Positions 13,399 through 14,768 of a stretch of 14,768 nucleotides of DNA are shown piece by piece. Positions within the stretch are counted from its first letter, which is position 1; each line of letters starts with the position of its first letter. The notes beneath the pieces were generated by a model. It had not been told where the DNA came from and ran no database searches. It worked only from the letters and a program-made list of their open reading frames with translations. A program made the position numbers and the translations under genes. This stretch comes from Robiginitomaculum sp. (GTDB lineage: Bacteria; Pseudomonadota; Alphaproteobacteria; Caulobacterales; Maricaulaceae). The stretch covers positions 1 through 14,768 of the forward strand of contig JALWUB010000342.1 in the NCBI GenBank assembly GCA_026993275.1, given 5' to 3'.

Positions 13399-14768
13399 TC
13401 ATTGCGCTGCCCCGGCCATGGCCGCCTTGCGTTCCGCCCTGCGGGCGCGGCGGGCTCTGGCGCGGCGGCGGGCGCGGGCGAGCAGCACGAATGCCGCCGG
13501 GGCATAGATCAGCGCCAGCACGGCGGAGCCGGCAACCCCGCCGGCAATGGCGGTGACCAGCGGCCCCCAGAAGCTGTCGCCAAAGAGCAACAGCGGAATG
13601 AAGCCGCCAATGGTGGTCAGGGTGGTGGCAAGGATGTGGCGGGTGGCATCGACCACGGTTTCGCGGATGGCCTCCTTGTCGCCCGCCTTGGCGGCCGCAT
13701 TGGCCTTGAGCGCCGAGAGCACGACGATGGTGCCGTTGATGGCCAGGCCGACCAGCCCCATGACGCCGACAATGGCCATGAAGCCCATGGTCTGGCCGAA
13801 TGCCCAGACGCCGAACAGGGCCAGCCCGACGGACAGCAGGCCGCTGCCGCCGACAATGCCGGCATAGGAGAAGGAATTGAACGCCAGCACCACGGCGCCA
13901 ATCATGAGAATCAGCAGGGGCAGGGCCGCCGAGGCGAGATTGCCCATGGCCTTGTTGCGCGATTCCGCCTCGCCGCCGATGGACAGCCGGTAGCCTTCCG
14001 GCATGGCAAAGCCGCTGGCCTTCAGGCGGCGCTCGAAATCCTTGAGCACCGTATCGGGCAGCAGGAAGGGCTCGAGATAGCCGCGAATGCGGTTGATGCG
14101 GCGGCCGTTCTCGCGCTGAATCACGGCAATCTTGGGCACCAGGGTGACCTGGCCCAGCGCCGTGGCAGGCAGGCCATAGCCCTGGCGGCTGCCGGCCGCG
14201 GGCAGGGGCAGGGTGGCGGCATTGTCAAGGCTGGAGCGGTGCGCATCGCTGCTGATGACCCGCACCGGAATGCGCTCGACCCCCTCCTGCACACTGCCGC
14301 CTGTCACGCCCTCGAAGGCATTGCTGATCTGGCTGGCCAGCGTGTTCAGGGCGATGCCGCTGCGCCGCGCCGCCGCCTCATCGGCCCTGAATTGCGCCAC
14401 CGGTTCGCCCAGGCGCAGGTCGGCGGCGGTGTAGGTGACGCCGGGAGTGCGCGCCAGCACGGCGCGCAATTGTGCGCCGATCTTGTCCAGCATGGTGAAA
14501 CTGGGGCCCGAGACGATCAGTTCGATCGGCGCTTCATTGGGCGGTCCCTGCTCGAAGGGCAGGGCCAGCACCTGCGCATCGGGAAAGGCGCCGCGCACCT
14601 TGCGCTGTATGTCCAGCACTGCCTTGTGGGTGGCGGCTGGCGAAACGGTGCGGACAAAGCCGGTGCCAAGATTGGGGCTGACCGAGGATGAGGAAAAGAC
14701 GTTGTAATAGACCTTGGGCGCGGCGCTGCCGATGACCCAGACAACATCCCTGACCCCCGGCTCCCTGG
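13399..14768 (-). CDS. RND efflux permease (AcrB/MexB/HAE1-like), C-terminal part
   Basis: The frame is open from the right edge of the window to the TGA at 13399, giving about 455 residues of a protein that is normally about 1000 long. The first half is the second periplasmic porter region: REPGVRDVVWVIGSAAPKVY at the edge, later FTMLDKIGAQLRAVL, and the docking-type segment around RFRADEAAARRSGIALNTLA. The second half contains the last membrane helices: LPLLILMIGAVVLAF, GGSGLLSVGLALFGVWAFG, MGFMAIVGVMGLVGLAINGT, TTLTTIGGFIPLLLF and TAIAGGVAGSAVLALIYAPA. It ends in a very basic cytoplasmic tail (RRRARARRARRAERKA). It should be the inner-membrane, proton-driven pump of a tripartite efflux system; the adaptor gene probably lies beyond the right edge. 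Substrate cannot be told. Confidence 0.9.
   Translation of the reverse strand, partial: REPGVRDVVWVIGSAAPKVYYNVFSSSSVSPNLGTGFVRTVSPAATHKAVLDIQRKVRGAFPDAQVLALPFEQGPPNEAPIELIVSGPSFTMLDKIGAQLRAVLARTPGVTYTAADLRLGEPVAQFRADEAAARRSGIALNTLASQISNAFEGVTGGSVQEGVERIPVRVISSDAHRSSLDNAATLPLPAAGSRQGYGLPATALGQVTLVPKIAVIQRENGRRINRIRGYLEPFLLPDTVLKDFERRLKASGFAMPEGYRLSIGGEAESRNKAMGNLASAALPLLILMIGAVVLAFNSFSYAGIVGGSGLLSVGLALFGVWAFGQTMGFMAIVGVMGLVGLAINGTIVVLSALKANAAAKAGDKEAIRETVVDATRHILATTLTTIGGFIPLLLFGDSFWGPLVTAIAGGVAGSAVLALIYAPAAFVLLARARRRARARRARRAERKAAMAGAAQ

Noticed and set aside
13381..14691. 436-aa open frame on the + strand opposite the RND gene
   Set aside because: Composition dominated by G, A, Q and R, with no motif; the - strand frame is a clear RND permease open to the window edge.

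Overview
The window is high-GC DNA, most likely from an alphaproteobacterium of the Caulobacterales/Maricaulales or sphingomonad type. That assignment is inferred from the layout of the maltose cluster, the style of the integrase and IS elements, and a GANTC-containing palindrome; no rRNA or other marker gene is present to confirm it.

From 1 to about 4.7 kb lies an alpha-glucan (maltose/maltodextrin) utilisation cluster. On the + strand are the C-terminal end of a GH13 alpha-amylase-like enzyme and a complete GH13 alpha-glucosidase, joined by an ATGA overlap. Converging on them from the - strand is an operon of a GPH/SUT-type sugar:cation symporter and a LacI-family regulator. The transporter imports the sugar, the glucosidases hydrolyse it, and the LacI protein probably controls the set through a 17-bp inverted repeat found upstream of the transporter. 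No TonB-dependent receptor, the usual outer-membrane partner, is present.

From about 4.9 to 6.3 kb there are two insertion sequences. The first is a 5'-end remnant of an IS5-family (IS427-like) element. The second is an IS481-family element with perfect 23-bp terminal repeats, sitting at the CTAG that marks the IS5 edge. The IS481 transposase carries an in-frame TAA next to a small hairpin insertion, and its final stop codon comes from the target-site duplication.

From 6.3 to 9.25 kb is the remainder of a tRNA-targeted integrative element. Read on the - strand it contains a tyrosine recombinase with an N-terminal frameshift, an unrecognised 274-aa gene coupled to it by overlap, an AlpA/excisionase-type HTH protein, and an unrecognised gene whose 3' end is cut off by the IS elements. 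The integrase end carries a good promoter, two direct repeats that could be integrase arm sites, and the last bases of a tRNA-Ser gene followed by its terminator; this is the probable attachment site.

From 9.6 to 11.8 kb a single large gene of lower GC encodes a 725-aa protein with a PD-(D/E)XK-like nuclease segment and a C-terminal SEC-C zinc motif. I consider it the best candidate here for an undescribed, possibly anti-phage, function. From 11.9 to 12.6 kb is a mobile-DNA graveyard: a frameshifted gene of the kind that follows large serine recombinases, the C-terminal tail of such a recombinase, and an internal scrap of an IS5-family transposase. The window ends with a small exported protein of unknown function and the C-terminal part of an RND efflux permease that runs off the right edge.
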